Of a stretch of DNA of 64,000 nucleotides, positions 11,251 through 23,927 are shown piece after piece. A program made the position numbers and the translations under genes. Source of the DNA: Plazaster borealis. Taxonomy: Eukaryota; Echinodermata; Asteroidea; Forcipulatida; Labidiasteridae. The DNA lies in the NCBI GenBank assembly GCA_021014325.1, contig CM037460.1:21110044-21174043 (forward strand). The letters are read 5' to 3'. The first letter of the stretch is position 1, and each line of letters begins with the position of its first letter. The notes under the pieces are model-generated. The model was not told the origin of the DNA and did not search any database. It was given only the letters and a program-made list of their open reading frames with translations.

Positions 11251-12460
11251 CAATGATGGACAAAGGTTTAAAGGGATTAGGCATGACTACAAAAGATTGC
11301 TGTGACAGACGTTTAGAAATGTGATGTTGTTGTAGACATTCATATCATGCTACAAAAAAAAGTAGGTTTTAAAAAAAAGGTTTTAGAGTGTTTTTAAAAA
11401 ATGTAATACGTAGTTTGCCTGGCCCCTTTGAACTGATGGTACTCTTGTATTATGATGCAAATAAATGGTTGTAGGTTTGTTTTAGTTACGTACATGCAGC
11501 TGCAATCCAGAAATCTCTTCTTCCGCTTGCCGTTAGAGATTGTACATCGTGTAACCTAATCTGTAAAATCAATGAATGCATTGGATAATGTGTGCTCATT
11601 GTTTATGAAATTCACTGCATTTGTACAGTCGGACCACACGAACGTTCTGAAACAAATGCCAGCTATTTTTATTTATTTATTTTTTCAAATGTTTTTGTTC
11701 ACAACATTCCCAGTAAAAGGGAAAACCGATGTTCAACACCTTCATTTAAACACCCAAAAGAAAACAAATTTATGCCATGAAGAATTTTGTTAAATTTACA
11801 TCGGTTGATTTGGTGTTCCCAATTTAGGTTGCTTACGATGATACTTTTGACTGACAGCTAAAAGGAAAACAAATGCTCAAAAAATATATATATAAATATA
11901 TTTATTTTACTCTTATGGCTTCAAGAAGGGTTTCAACTTCGCGATTAAAAAAAATCCATGTTAAAATATGAATTTTTGTAAAGGTGATATGAGCAAAACC
12001 AGTTATATCCGCCCCCCCCCCCCTCAGGAATTGTCCTCAGTCTGCAGTAGATTTTTAAAAATTCCAAACAAAGAAGGTGCATTTAGGGTGTTACTGTAAG
12101 TTTGAGTTTTCTGGTTGCAGATATGAATTTTTTAAGTGTAAGAATGTACAGCCAAATGAAAAATATAATATTCTATAATGGAGGGAAAAATTATTATATC
12201 TTGTTTTTAATTTAAAAAAAAATTACAATTGCCCTTGCCCTGAGCAAAATAGTTTGTCCAAATGTTGCTTTCACCCTCAATCTTATTCAGGGAAGCAGTT
12301 GAAAATGATAATTGGTCCCTGATCAAGTGACTGAGAAAAATGAGATTGTTTAACAGCAGATCTTGCTGCCCATCTGACAGCAAGACAGGAAAACCTGAAC
12401 TAAGTTTTCATTTTCAGGGAGCATTTCACAAGGTGGAGTGATGCCGTTGATAGCTGAAAC
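11251..12460 (+). other. SNRK 3' UTR / 3' flank
   Basis: AT-rich sequence after the SNRK stop. A polyadenylation-type AATAAA occurs at 11460-11465, but vertebrate SNRK has a long 3' UTR and the transcript may run further. A C-run interrupted by one T is at about 12010-12025. No gene is recognised. Confidence 0.45.
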
Positions 12461-12469
12461 ACTGTATGC

Positions 12470-12815
12470 TCTGAGCAGAATGGAACACTTGTGTTCTGAG
12501 TGGCACACTGGACACTGTGTTATCCGAGGAGAACACTTGTGTTCTGATTGAGGAGAACACTGGTGTTCTGAGGAGAACACTGGACTGTTCTGAGGAGAAC
12601 GCTGGTGTTCTGAGGAGAACACTTGTGTTCTGAGGAGAACACTGGTGTTCTGAGTAGAACAATGGTGTTCTGAGTAGAACACTGGTGTTCAGATGAAAAC
12701 ACTGGTGTTCCGAGGAGAACACTGGAACAGTGTGTGTTCCTTGAAGAACACTGGGACACTGTGTTCCTAGTAGAACACTGAAGATCTGTGTGTTTTGAGT
12801 AGAACACTTGAACTC
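12470..12815. repeat. Minisatellite, about 20-bp unit GAGGAGAACACTGGTGTTCT
   Basis: The unit is itself a partial palindrome (AGAACACTGGTGTTCT) and is repeated in degenerate form about 15 times, with insertions in the right half. Open frames on the - strand across it (Ser/Thr/Gln/His-rich) are products of the repeat. Confidence 0.92.
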
Positions 12816-13361
12816 TGTATGTGATTTTCATCAGGAACAGCAGCAGTTCCAACTGGAACAAGAAGTGACAGATTACTGATTTAAGCGAGTACAGTATATG
12901 TTTGCATTGTGAGCACTCGTTGTCAAATGTCCCAAATGTTCTAGATTATGATGAAGGAAAAAGTTCACCTCTTGACCTGAATTTGTTTTGATTGGAAAGG
13001 GAGATTGTCAGTGATTTTCTCTGTATTATATTGGCCATAACCTGAAGCAGGAGGTCAAATTCATGGGGTGGTATATTTTATTTAAATTTCAACTTTACCC
13101 CATGTTTAAAACCCCATTCTGCTGGTTCAGATATCGGGTTTCTCTGTTTTATTCATTTTTGATATTCATTGAAACAGTTTTGAGCAAGTTTGACTGCGCA
13201 CTATAGGTAATTAAGACTGGGCTGAGAAAAGCACAACCATGCCTAGTTTATGATGCTTTTTAACATACAGAGTAAACAGACCACAGTTCTTTTCATGGCC
13301 TCACTTCTTATACATGTAGATTGAAATTGTTTCATAACATACCAGAAAGAAAACTACATAT

Positions 13362-13880
13362 AGTGGACTGGCTCACTGTACATGCAGTGAACTGGCTCAC
13401 AGTAGTGGACTGGCTCCCTGTTTGTGTTGTGGACTGGCTCCCTGTAGTGGACTAGCTCACTGTAAATGTAGTGGACTGGCTCCCTGTTTGTGTTGTGGAC
13501 TGGCTCACTGTAGTGGACTAGCTCACTGTACATGCAGTGGACTGGCTCCCTGTACTTGTTGCGGACTGGCTCACTGTAGTGGACTAGCTCACTGTACATG
13601 TAGTGGACTGGCTCACAGTAGTGAACTGGCTCCCAGTAGTGAACTGGCTCCGTGTACATGTAGTGGACTGGCTCCCTGTACTTGTTGTGGACTGGCTCCC
13701 TGTACATGTAGTGGACTGGCTCACTGTACATGACTGGCTCCCTGTACTTGTTGTGGACTGGCTCACTGTAGTGGACTTGCTTCCTTTACATGTAGTGGAC
13801 TGGCTCCTTGTACATGACTGGCTCCCTGTACATGTAGTGGACTGGCTCACTACACTCGTAATGGACTGGCTCACTGTACA
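13362..13880. repeat. Minisatellite, TGGACTGGCTC(A/C)CTGTA with CATGTAG spacers
   Basis: The core tggactggctc is repeated over 20 times with two spacer types, ctgtag (short) and ctgtacatgtag (long), giving units of about 18-20 and 24-25 bp. Frames run open on both strands because the repeat rarely makes stops, so they are not genes. Confidence 0.93.
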
Positions 13881-14320
13881 TAAAGTATGTGCTTTTGGAA
13901 CCACAGTGATCAACCACCAGCCAAATTATGTTTGCAATAAAGGAGACCTGGAGAGGCAAAGTAGCAGCATGCTCAGACCTTCGTAAACAATTTTAATTTA
14001 CATGTAATATCTACTGCCACCTAGCATCTTACAATCTCCCCCCCCCCCCAGTTTGCAGACCCCCCCCCTTCGCAGTTGAACCAAACTGATGTCCTTCAGT
14101 CAACATTTGTCCCAAATAAATTAAGCAAACTAAACAGTCTGTGGTTTTATTTTGAAGTTTTAAATAAAGCTTACTAGTTTTCTTTGAACTAACTTAAGTG
14201 CTGTATACCTCCTACATTGTATGTAAAGTTCATATAAAATAGCTTGGTTAAATTAAAGTTACATGTAAGCGGACATCAAACGGGTAATAAAATGGGAGTT
14301 TATAATAATTTTATAAATTG

Positions 14321-14497
14321 GTCCCAATTTTGTGGAGCAGCTAAAGCAGAAAAAAGTGCTCAGCAAGTTTTACAGAGAACCAGTTACAAGCAATATGAAT
14401 CGATTGGTATTTGGCTGGTAACCTGTTTTTGCCAAGCAAACTTGTTCTGTGCTTAGCAAATTTGTGTGGTTAGAACAGCTTTATGGAATTGTGCCCT
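14321..14497. repeat. GGGCCCAATTTCATAGAGCT-family MITE (diverged)
   Basis: The left end gtcccaattttgtggagcag is mirrored by cagctttatggaattgtgcc. Internal blocks ttggctggtaacctg and gtgcttagcaaa match other copies. Confidence 0.7.
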
Positions 14498-17400
14498 GAA
14501 GTTTGGAAGATAGGACAATATATAAATCCCAAAATGTGAAATGTATATTGAGTCTTGCCAAGATTTTTTTTTGTTGCCACAGAAGCAAGCCACTCTCTTC
14601 CGATAAATGTTTTCATGTTGCTGAGAGTGCGGCTATTTTAACTGATTTGGGTTGGTGGATTTTACTTTTAAAAGGAGACGAGAATTTAAGCTTTCTTAGG
14701 CCAAAATTTGTACTTAAAATTTCCAGATGCTGATTTGTTGAACAGTGGTTAAAAAAAGAAGAAAAGGTTTTTCTTGATGTACATGTATGTATTTGGTCGG
14801 TCATTCTCTTTGCAATATATTACTCGACAACGATGTGTAAAATTTACATTTTACTTGCACTGGTGTAAATTTAAGTCATATAATTGTTTACGATTTTTTT
14901 TTTTAAGCAGCCATTTTGGTGAAGGGATAATTTCCCCTTCAAGTATGTTTTCTCTGGAGACGGAATCACTTTTTTTTCAGATTGATAAAGGTTTGTGTCA
15001 ACCTGCAATGCAGTGGACATATTTTTGTATATCATTCCGGATTTCGATGGTTATGCCGTTTCCTAATTTTGGCTACAGCTGTGATTGGGTCACCACGTTA
15101 ACATGCACTGAAGCATAGGATACCCTTAGCAACAGCCATAACCGGTCACATATTCAGGCATTTTGTAATTTCCTGCTCTAAAGCTACACTCGGTTTGTGT
15201 GTAGTTGAACCTAAATTCCCAAAGTTCTTAATCCATGTGTCACTTTCACACAACAACCAAGTTTAGCCCAATTTGGGCTGCAATGGAATGACTTTTCCTA
15301 TGTTCAAAGTTCTCAGTTATGACAGAATTTGCTATTTTTAATTTGACTTCAAGTCTTTGCAAAACATACATCAGGGAGGAGGAATTTCAGACTTTTATCT
15401 GAATTCAGACATTTTTATGTCTGCCTGGTGGGAAAAAGTAGGTGTTTTTTTTCTTCAAATTCAAAGAAATCCTGCTCTTTGATCTACTTCTCTAAGTACT
15501 AAGGATACTGTTCTTAAAAGCTCCTTGAATCTATTAGGTGTTGCTCAACAATTTACATGATACCCTGTCAGGACAGTATGACATAACGATGTATAGAACA
15601 CTGACCGCCAATATATGCAACTCAACTGAAACTGAATCCTGAAAATGGCGGAGACAATTGGTGAGTTTTAAGTGTGTTACTAAACAGAAACTGCATTGTC
15701 TGGTGGTATATAATATGTTACATCAGCAAGGTTTTTTCCACAGAATTTCAGTATTCACTCTCTGTTTAGTTTCAAATATTCAGGAAGTATATTCTACATA
15801 ATTTTGCCGTGGTGTCCTGTCAGGGAAATTGTGAAAATCAGTCAAGGAAGACATAATTCACATACAAATTTAAAATACAACAATTTGTTTTATGTCTTTG
15901 TGTACTAAACCTTGCGCTGCCAGCATCCTGGCAATGGCAGCCGGCCCACGCAAGTGCGGCAGCGCGACCAGCAGCACTTGCGCGGGCCGGGCTAAAACAG
16001 ATTGGTCTATTCCGCGGGCTTCTGTAAATCATTACAGTCAGATTGTGTGAAGTGGGGTTTTGGTAGAAATCTGTCAAACTTACAACATGATATGCAATAG
16101 CTGTAATAAACGCTAAATATCATTTGTTCACTTCCGAATACCGGTGTTGTTTACCAGTAACAGATGTTGACAACTTTTTTGTAAACTTTCCATGACCTTA
16201 TACATACATGTACACACCGATTTTTAAATGTGTTTATGTGAGAATATTGCCTTAGTGGAAATACTTGGTAATGCTAAATTGCAGAGCTGTGTGTGTTTTT
16301 TGCATTGGAAGATTTGTATGCCCTTATGTGTAGAGTTTTTACTGGTCTGTTTTGTATTTAAGGCGCAACTGTCAGTCTGTGTAAAAGTGTTGTACATGTA
16401 GATGTACAGTAATCATGTATATTTTAATAAGACACTTAATATAAGAACAGTATTCAATTAAGATAGTGATAAACAAAACAACAAATTAAGTTTTTTACGT
16501 ATGTGTAAAGTTTGTTTCTCCAATTGAAAACAAATGCAGGGGAACTGTTAAAACAAAATACAAAGTGTTCGATTTGTGGGGGGGGGGAGTGGGAAGGGTA
16601 TTGGGGTGGAGAAGTATGAACAAATAATTGGTAAATGTCTGAAATGGTCTCAACGTATTCTTAAGAGTAGGCTTAAACCAAAAGCAACTCGCAAGTTGAT
16701 TTGCAAACACTCATTGTAACTTCAGATTTAATGGGAATTACTTAAATCCAGGGGGTAGTGGCTGCTGTTCCCCCATACCCCTGAAAGGTAACGGCAAATT
16801 GTAATAAGAAAGAAGCTTGACCTATGCCATTACTCATATATAAGAGTTTGCAAATTTGATGCGCAGCAATCGTTGGGAAATACTTTGTTTTGGTCCAAAG
16901 GCACAAAATCAAACTCGGGCCTGGGATTTTGCAGAGCCCAAAACCTTCGCTGTCCCACACTTTTTGGCCATGTTCGCCCCTTTAAATTGGTCCTGTTGAC
17001 ATTCGGTTGCCCTAATGGAAGTGCCCTTTACTCAGGAAAAGTGGACTTGCCTTCCACAGATGAAAATTCCAGGCCTTGCTGGATGACCATGGCACTCTTC
17101 CACCCACAAGAAAGCTGTTGAGTATAGCGGTTTTTTTTATTTTCTGGCAGTCTGTATTTATGCATAAAAGTTTACAAAGAAACTCACTGTCTGTACAACA
17201 TTGTATATAGTGTACATGAATGTATGTATTTAAACAACATGGTTTAATTGTTTTGAACAGAGTCTGTTGTAGCCGGCTACACAGCAAATGAGTTGAAGAA
17301 TTTTATCCTGTGAAATTGTAACATAGCTTCGTATGAGGACAAAAGGAAAAATGTACCATAGATTGTGAGGTTTGTAAATGTACATCCAGTATAAATTAAT

Positions 17401-18311
17401 GTGTGAAAAAAAAAAGTATATGATTAATAATTATTCTGACAATTACATAAGTTATTCTTAATCGAAGCTGTTCACTGTTGTGTTGTTTATAAAGCCTGAG
17501 GGTGTTAGGGTGTAGAGAGAACAATCGTTGTGACAGGTTTTAAAATTCTATTGACTTGAGTATTTAACTGTACAGTGTATTAACGATGAAGGGAAAGGTA
17601 CTGTACGCTGTTTTTGCCAAGAAGAGACAAAAAGAAACCTTCCTGTCAGCTTGATTTGGGAAAATTGAAGGACATTTTATGGCACACAATCTTTAATTTT
17701 AGAAATCTCTTATAGAGGATGCATTTTCTATTTATGTTACAATTCCATTTTGTTTTAATTTATATTTCTGCAAGAAGAAATTGTTACAAGAAGAAATTGT
17801 GGTGTTTTTTTATCGGGGGGGGGGGGGGGGGGGTAGGTATTTCCACAAACCTGTGATGGTTTCACTAAATGTGGTAATCTTGCTGTATTCACATCATTGT
17901 TTTATTTGAAAAGGGGACGAATACGACTGGTTTTTGAAAAAGTACAACCATTCAAATGTTCACACTTTTAAGAAATGCTTAAATTAAAGCAGTGAAAATG
18001 TTCTTCGTAAAGTAATGCTCGGGTCTTTGGCACATGTAGCCTCAGAAAAATGCTTGACTGAGTTTGCTTCCAGCGGTAAGCAGAGCATTGTCGAGCCGTG
18101 CCGCTGGGCCACAGATCCCTGCAAGTCCCAGAGTACTGCAAGAGTACCGTATTGTATCATTGTGTACACTCGTATACGCGGAGTCCAACCTGCGTGAGCA
18201 TCAGTTTACGAGGTTGGAAAACAAACTGGCTTCGACCCCACAGTACTTTATATGCAGTTCTTGCAGGTGTCATTCCTGCTGCATTGTTATGATATGCAGT
18301 TCATGAATGTA
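14498..18311. other. Intergenic, no gene recognised
   Basis: AT-rich sequence without a credible exon. Notable items are a GC-rich hairpin at 15939-15993 and a run of more than 20 G at about 17815-17833. Small open frames lack domains and codon structure. Confidence 0.55.
15939..15993. repeat. GC-rich hairpin
   Basis: The arm agccggcccacgcaagtgc is mirrored by gcacttgcgcgggccgggct with one mismatch and one indel, around a 16-base loop. It stands out from the AT-rich surroundings. Confidence 0.75.
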
Positions 18312-18480
18312 AGGGCCATGTCACACGAAGGCAACCAACTGCAGTGCATGCTACACAACCACTTTGGTAGCACATGAGTCATTTTTCAAATATGTGAACA
18401 TTCAAATGTGAATGCCTTTTCTTCATGGAGATTGCCTGGAACTTGGTTGCCTGTAAATTGCCTCGTGTGACAAGGGCCTA
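18312..18480. repeat. MITE, ends AGGGCCATGTCACACGAAGG
   Basis: The left end agggccatgtcacacgaagg (then caacc) is the inverse of the right end ggttgcctgtaaattgcctc (then gtgtgacaagggcct). Confidence 0.72.
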
Positions 18481-18547
18481 AGATTCCTGCTGCATGGCGA
18501 GTGTAGTTGGTGGTGAAGCTGGCGTGCTTGCCTGAAGACCTTTTGAC

Positions 18548-18887
18548 GGGACTATGTCACACAGGGCAATTTTACAGGCAACAGGGGGCAACCAACAGAA
18601 CAATTGAACGTAAATTTAAAATGTTACTTTTTCTCTCTTCTTGGAGATTGCATGGAACCGATTGCCTGTAAAGTACAGCAGGGTCCAATCTCATAGAGCT
18701 GCTTAAGCACAAAAAGTAGCCAAGCACAACAAAATTATACTAACCAGAACAAAGTTACCAGCCAAACTACCATGTCGCGTGTACAATTCGTGACTGATAT
18801 CCTGCTCTTTTCTACTAAGCAGAAAATTGTTAAGCAATGTTTTCTGCTTAAGCAGCTCTATGACATTGGGCCCTTGTGACATGGCCT
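18548..18887. repeat. Related MITE carrying a nested second MITE
   Basis: The left end ggactatgtcacacagggca is mirrored on the right by ttgtgacatggcc. The right arm is interrupted by a GGGCCCAATTTCAT-family element at 18681-18873, so that element arrived later. Confidence 0.6.
18681..18873. repeat. GGGCCCAATTTCATAGAGCT-family MITE (nested)
   Basis: The ends gggtccaatctcatagagct and agctctatgacattgggccc are inverted. Internal blocks are agtagccaagcacaacaaa and ttctgcttaagcagctc. Confidence 0.82.
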
Positions 18888-19482
18888 TTCTTTTGCCATA
18901 CAATGTGGGAACAAAATAACATCAACGTCAAACACAGTTGTTGGTTTTATGATGAGGCAATTAATTTCTTTCCACTTGACTGCTTATGTTACACCAGTAT
19001 ACTTGTTCATGTGTGTGTTGTGTTGTAATTTAGCCTTCGAGAAAGAGTCTGCTAGGTTTTGAAACGTCTGGCCATTAACATTTGTTTGCAATTTGAAACG
19101 GACGTACTTTCAGAACAACTGGAGCCAGTGCCAACCAAAATACCAATGACAAATTATATAATGCAACCTTTGCTTGATTATTGCGGAAACTAGATCTTTG
19201 AAGTTTGCCCAAACTTGTGTGGTGCTAACGTCTTATTTTAGTGTTATTGATACTTATGAAAACAACTGCTTTGGGAATATGACTTCACTTTGTACTTCCT
19301 ATAGTATAATAATAATCTCAAGATTGAACAAAACATAAACAAAGAACGGTTGTAAACCGTTTACCAACCAAAATTACCTGTGGTTTAAATGCAACAAGTA
19401 GTATATGGTTTCACTCTCTTGGCACTAGCAGAGTCTCTCTCAAAGGCTAAATTATGATGGATTATGAATAATTCAACAAGCT

Positions 19483-19740
19483 TTCTAATTCAATTCAATG
19501 TAACATTTATTTCCATACTCACAATAATAGACTGAATCATTTGGACAAAAAATATAGTAGTACAATACAAGCAAAGAGTATATATACATGACCAATGATA
19601 AAGAGGATGAAAAATAAATCAATAGAAGCTGCGAGTAAGGAGGCTGTTCAATAAGCCGAGGCTTGTTGGGAACAGCCCTAGACAAAAAACAAAAACAATA
19701 AACAAAACAATAATAAGAAATATAAATAAATAAACATGAG
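19483..19740 (-). mobile_element. Probable LINE 3' end fragment
   Basis: Read on the - strand the segment ends ...tatggaaataaatgttacattgaattgaatt, the kind of 3' tail seen in CR1-like non-LTR elements. It is preceded by A-rich repeats in + orientation. No reverse transcriptase motif survives. Confidence 0.35.
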
Positions 19741-20399
19741 AGAATGCAAAGTGAACCGGTAAGGAGCTAATAAAACTAAGTGAGCTTGAAGATGATCAAT
19801 TCAAGCCTTTACATGTGGTAGTCATGTATGTACTCTTCCAAAACCAGTGTTCTCTCCTTGCAAATGCCAGAAATTTCTAAACATGCCTAATTAAAAACCA
19901 GTCTGTCCCCTTTTGCTGGCTAATGTTGGCAAGTCAATTTTAGTCATCCGTACATGCGCATGATTTTAACAACGTGTACTTCTAGTTCCAGAGCTGGCAT
20001 ATGTTTATGTGTAATTCAACCTAAATTCATACTTCCAAGGGAAATTCTAAAGGCATTGCCACGCAAGACAATTTGTTTTTACAGGCTGGAAACTGCAAGA
20101 GAAACACTTGGGTTGCGCAAGAAAATATGTGGAAATTAAAAATGGAGTTTGGTTTTTGTTCGGGGTGTTTTTTCTCTTCCTTCTTGGAGATTACATGAAC
20201 TCAGTTTTCTGACATTGCCCTGATGACATCTTTACATCTTTGAGACCTTGAGTCTTTGTAAAGACATTTATCAATTGCAAGTCTATAACTTAAAAGTTTC
20301 TTTTGAGATACCAGAGCTTGAGTGTTGAAGTTTCAACGGGCAAACTCTGTGGAGCCAAACTGTGTAAAGGGGGCGTGGTTTAAGGGGGGAATTACTCCA

Positions 20400-20595
20400 G
20401 GGCCAAATTTCATAGAACTGCTTAAGCACAAAAAGTAGCGTAGCACAAACTAATTATGTTTACCAGAATAAGGTTACCAGCCAAAATACTATCTCAAATG
20501 TACAATTAATGACCGGTATCCTGCACTGTTTTTCTCAGCAGAAAATAATTGTTAAGTAACATTTCCTGCTTAAGGAGCTCTATGAAATTGGGCCC
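20400..20595. repeat. GGGCCCAATTTCATAGAGCT-family MITE
   Basis: The ends ggccaaatttcatagaactg and gagctctatgaaattgggcc are inverted. It lies close to another copy of the same family at 20727-20917. Confidence 0.82.
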
Positions 20596-20726
20596 TGAAT
20601 TATCCACAAGATAGCTCTGCAAAACCACAATACTGCTTCCAAGTCTGTCTTTTGGGATGGTTTTTTTTGGGGGGGGGCAGGGGTGTGGGCAACTCACAGT
20701 CAGGGTATAGTAGGCGTAATCTAACT

Positions 20727-20917
20727 GGGCCCAATTTCATTTGCTTAAGCAGCAAATAATGCTTAACGAATTTTCTGCTTAATATAAATGAGCAGGATAC
20801 CGGTTTCAAATCAAACATGTGGAATGGTAATTTGGCTGGTTTCCTGATTCCGATAAGCATAATTTGGTTGTGCTTTGCTACTTTGTGTGCTTGAGCAGCT
20901 CTATGAAATTGGACCCT
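20727..20917. repeat. GGGCCCAATTTCATAGAGCT-family MITE
   Basis: The ends gggcccaatttcatttgctt and agcagctctatgaaattgga are inverted. A few bases are deleted near the left end. Confidence 0.8.
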
Positions 20918-21935
20918 AGTATCAACCATGTACACATCGCTAAAAGTTGAATCTGGTCCATGCTCTATGCTCAGATGATGACTTTATTCCTGGAAAAAAA
21001 ATGGTGTCAAAAAGGTGATAACCATATGTTGCCAAGAGATCTTTATTTTGAATATAATTATTAGCCATGCACATTGTTAGTGTTACATTACGTCCCCTTC
21101 TGTCATGCCATTGTGATTTACCAATCCGCTCAGTCGGTTTTGTAACACTCTGCATATTTGTTTACATTTGGGGTCGATGTTCATCACACAGTTATATTTT
21201 TGCAAGATTTGGGGCGGGTTGTATCGCAGCAAAATGGTTATTATATGTACTGTGTGGAATTAAACATAAAGGAAATGGAAAAAGAAATTGTCACCTTTTT
21301 GTTATTTTGCATGTTGTTTTTCTTTTGTGTTAAAGCTGTTGCATCACAGAAGTCCAGCATTCTCGTAAAACAATACAGAACACACTGTTCTGAACAGTCA
21401 ATACTTATTGTATCTCTGGTTCTTCGCAGAACCACCACTTCTTTATGTTTACTTTATGTTTAGATTTTATCATAAATGAGATTGAGTTATTAACGAGAAG
21501 TCCCCCGATCCACATAGCGAAAGTAGTAGTCCTGCCCGATTTCCTACCTCCCGCCCAGATAGTAGTTAATAAGGACAGTTCTTTTCAGAACTCCCGAATT
21601 CCGAATATTCTACTCTGCGGCAGTAGAATAATAAGCAAGACAAGTTCTCAAAGAACAAAATCTACCTAACAAGTAGATATACACATGGTGTTACCGCAAA
21701 CCCAAAATATATATTGATACCTCACCATGCAATGCCTCAAATCCTATATAAATGAGATTGTTTTATTTTTTTCTTGCACTGAAAGTATTTTATATACAAA
21801 TTGTAGATGGAGTGTTGAACCATCTTGGTTTAGGGTGTTCTGTCTTGGGAAAAAACTCTGTCTTCTTAGACAATTCCAGTCCCAGTTCATAATTTTCTAT
21901 TTTGGGATTTGTATAAATCACTTGATTTGTATAAA

Positions 21936-22150
21936 GCTGTAGGTCCTGTGTGTTGTATTAAAAACAATGCACGTAAATTAACCCAGTCACACTTACTGCT
22001 AAGAGAAGGGGTTCGCCCCCGGTGTCTGGCATCCAATGCGCTTTGTGCCTCATCTAAGTGCGGAACAGGCTATGATGAGAATCATCATAGAGGTAGAAGT
22101 AGCATCTACAATCCGGCCAAAACGCTTGGGCTAGGTGACAATAAACATAC
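21936..22150 (+). mobile_element. SINE fragment (tRNA head missing)
   Basis: The blocks aaagctgtaggtcctgtgtg, acccagtcacacttactgct and aagagaaggggttcg match the body of the SINE at 49584-49987. The tRNA-like head and the tail are absent. Confidence 0.6.
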
Positions 22151-22655
22151 CCTCCTCCATGCCCCGCCCCCGCCCGCTCAATGTTGTTAATCCCAGCTGT
22201 ACCTACAGTCAGCTGACAGTAGTTCCACCTCACAATTAAATTATAAGTTAATTGATTTTTTTATGGACACGGCTTCTAATTACAACAGATTGAAATAAAA
22301 GTGAAAAGAGCATAAAAGTAGAAGTATAATCTTCAACCATCATTTGGCCGAGATCAAAGTATTTTCAACCACAATCCCCAACCCTGTTCAGGTATTTCTA
22401 AAGATTTAAAGATCATTTATGCATAATTAGTAGTCAATTAAATTAATCGGTACCAGCATGAGTCTGATGCAACATGAACTAATTACTTAATTTACTGAAT
22501 TTTTCACATGTTTTTTTTTAAACAAAAAAGAAGCGGATATTTGCATATTGATTTGGCCTCCTATATGAATATTACATCAATCTTGTTGGTTAATACATTG
22601 TGAACATCACTCCGCTGGTTTTGTAAGCTAACAACGTGTTGCTGTTTGTTGCCAG

Positions 22656-22734
22656 TTTGACATTACAGTTGCACCAAGGAGGATCAGCAAGAAAGTGATC
22701 ACTTTATGCTCAAATCAGCTGGATTCTCTGAGAT
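22656..22734 (+). pseudogene. SLC10 leader exon, orphan copy 1
   Basis: A 79-bp block between gttgccag and gtaagt. It is identical to 44198-44276 except for one base (caaAtcag versus caaGtcag). No intact downstream coding exon on this strand can use it. Confidence 0.7.
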
Positions 22735-23445
22735 GTAAGTCAAGATTTTTTTTCAAACATTGTTTGATTGTTTTGTACCATGGAGGTAGGTTAATTCATA
22801 GAGGTAGTTAATTTGGAGTGATGAAGACTGCATCAGTAAACTGATTATGCTTGAGAAGGGATTAGGCATAGTTACAATCACTAGTCCAACAGTTTCTGTT
22901 CATTATGTTAGTGGATGGAGGGCATTGGTGTGTAACTAGATATTTTCATTTCCGGGGTCATACATAATTTTGTTTTTTTTTGGGGGGGGGGTCGGGGGCT
23001 TTTGTTGTATTGAACCACTTATTTCACTCTATCTTGAGCTACATGTTGCTAAGCAATGCCATTTTATGTTCTTAGTTCATCCCTCCATCTTCTGCTTTGT
23101 CTTTCTCTTTTGGAGGAATAGCTCAGCCAGTACACAACCCCACTGTATTCAACAATGTCAAAGCTACAAACATGTTAATTGATTTCCAAAGCAATTAATT
23201 TCAGTTGGCAAAATGACTCTCTGGTATCCTTGTTTTACTTGATTCCTTTTGTGTTCCTTTTGTTACTTAGGTCCAAACTGCTGACAGAAAAAACAATTGA
23301 GGTGTTCCACACCCACTCACAACCCCCTGTTTGGTACACCTTGGTTTTTTGTTTGTTTGTTTATTTTATCAGACAAAAAAATGTTATATGCACGTTAACA
23401 ATATGTACTTTGACATTTCTAATCAACTACATTACAGTACACCAT

Positions 23446-23705
23446 GGTACAGACAGAACCTGCTGTTATTTTGGGCACGGTTACACCCCTATGTTCCGAC
23501 ACCCCTATGTTCCGACACCCCTATGTTCCGACAACCCTGGTGTATTTTCCTATTCCTAACCCTAACTCTAACCCTAACCCTAACCCTAACCCTATGTAAA
23601 TCATGAGGGGGTTGTCGGAACATAGGGGTGTCGGAACATAGGGGTGTCGGAATATAGAGCAGTCACCTTGGGGCACAACCCTGGCTGGTTACATTGCAGA
23701 TATTG
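23446..23705 (+). pseudogene. Broken duplicate of SLC10 first coding exon
   Basis: The start accATGGTACAGACAGAACC to ttttgggcac is present, then a 189-bp transposon (23479-23667) interrupts the frame. The exon resumes as ggggcacaaccctggctggt to gatattgatacc, then breaks off into intron-like sequence. It is a partial tandem duplicate of the copy at 23803. Confidence 0.8.
23479..23667. mobile_element. Telomere-repeat MITE, copy 1 (inserted in an SLC10 exon)
   Basis: The ends ggttacacccctatgttccg and (inverse) cggaatatagagcagtcacc flank repeated GACACCCCTATGTTCC modules and a central (CCCTAA)n tract at about 23555-23595. The flanks tttgggcac and ttggggcac look like a 9-bp target duplication with one mismatch. 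Confidence 0.85.
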
Positions 23706-23802
23706 ATACCATTGTTTGTTTATTTTAAACAGACATAAAATAATAATTGCACGTTAACAATATGTACTTTGACATTTCTAATCCACTACATTACAGTACA
23801 CC

Positions 23803-23927
23803 ATGGCACAGACAGAACCTGCTGTTATTTTGGGCACAACCCTGGCTGGTTACATTGCAGATATGGATACCAACGAGCAAACTCTACAACTGTTATGCTA
23901 GATGAGAACCCACCCCAGTACATTCAG
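23803..23927 (+). pseudogene. SLC10 first coding exon, frameshifted orphan copy
   Basis: It matches 45490-45615 closely (start accATGGCACAGACAGAACC, end CAGTACATTCAG followed by gcatgt) but has lost one A after AACGAG. The frame then reaches TAG at 23899-23901. It has no + strand partner exons downstream before an unrelated first exon, so it is called a dead exon. Confidence 0.85.

Noticed and set aside
12350..12861. Overlapping - strand frames of 98-113 residues
   Set aside because: They arise from the AGAACACTGGTGTTCT minisatellite in all three frames, with no start context or splice sites.
13362..13880. CRISPR-like array appearance
   Set aside because: Spacers are themselves repeated, units are too short, and this is animal DNA.
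13354..13986. Long open frames on both strands (MYSEPVHYM..., MDWLTVV...)
   Set aside because: The repeat unit lacks stops in several frames. Frames on both strands at once point to a repeat, not a gene.
23540..23600. Chromosome end marked by (CCCTAA)n
   Set aside because: The tract is short, flanked by inverted repeats and a target duplication, and recurs at 28.7 and 40.5 kb inside the same element.
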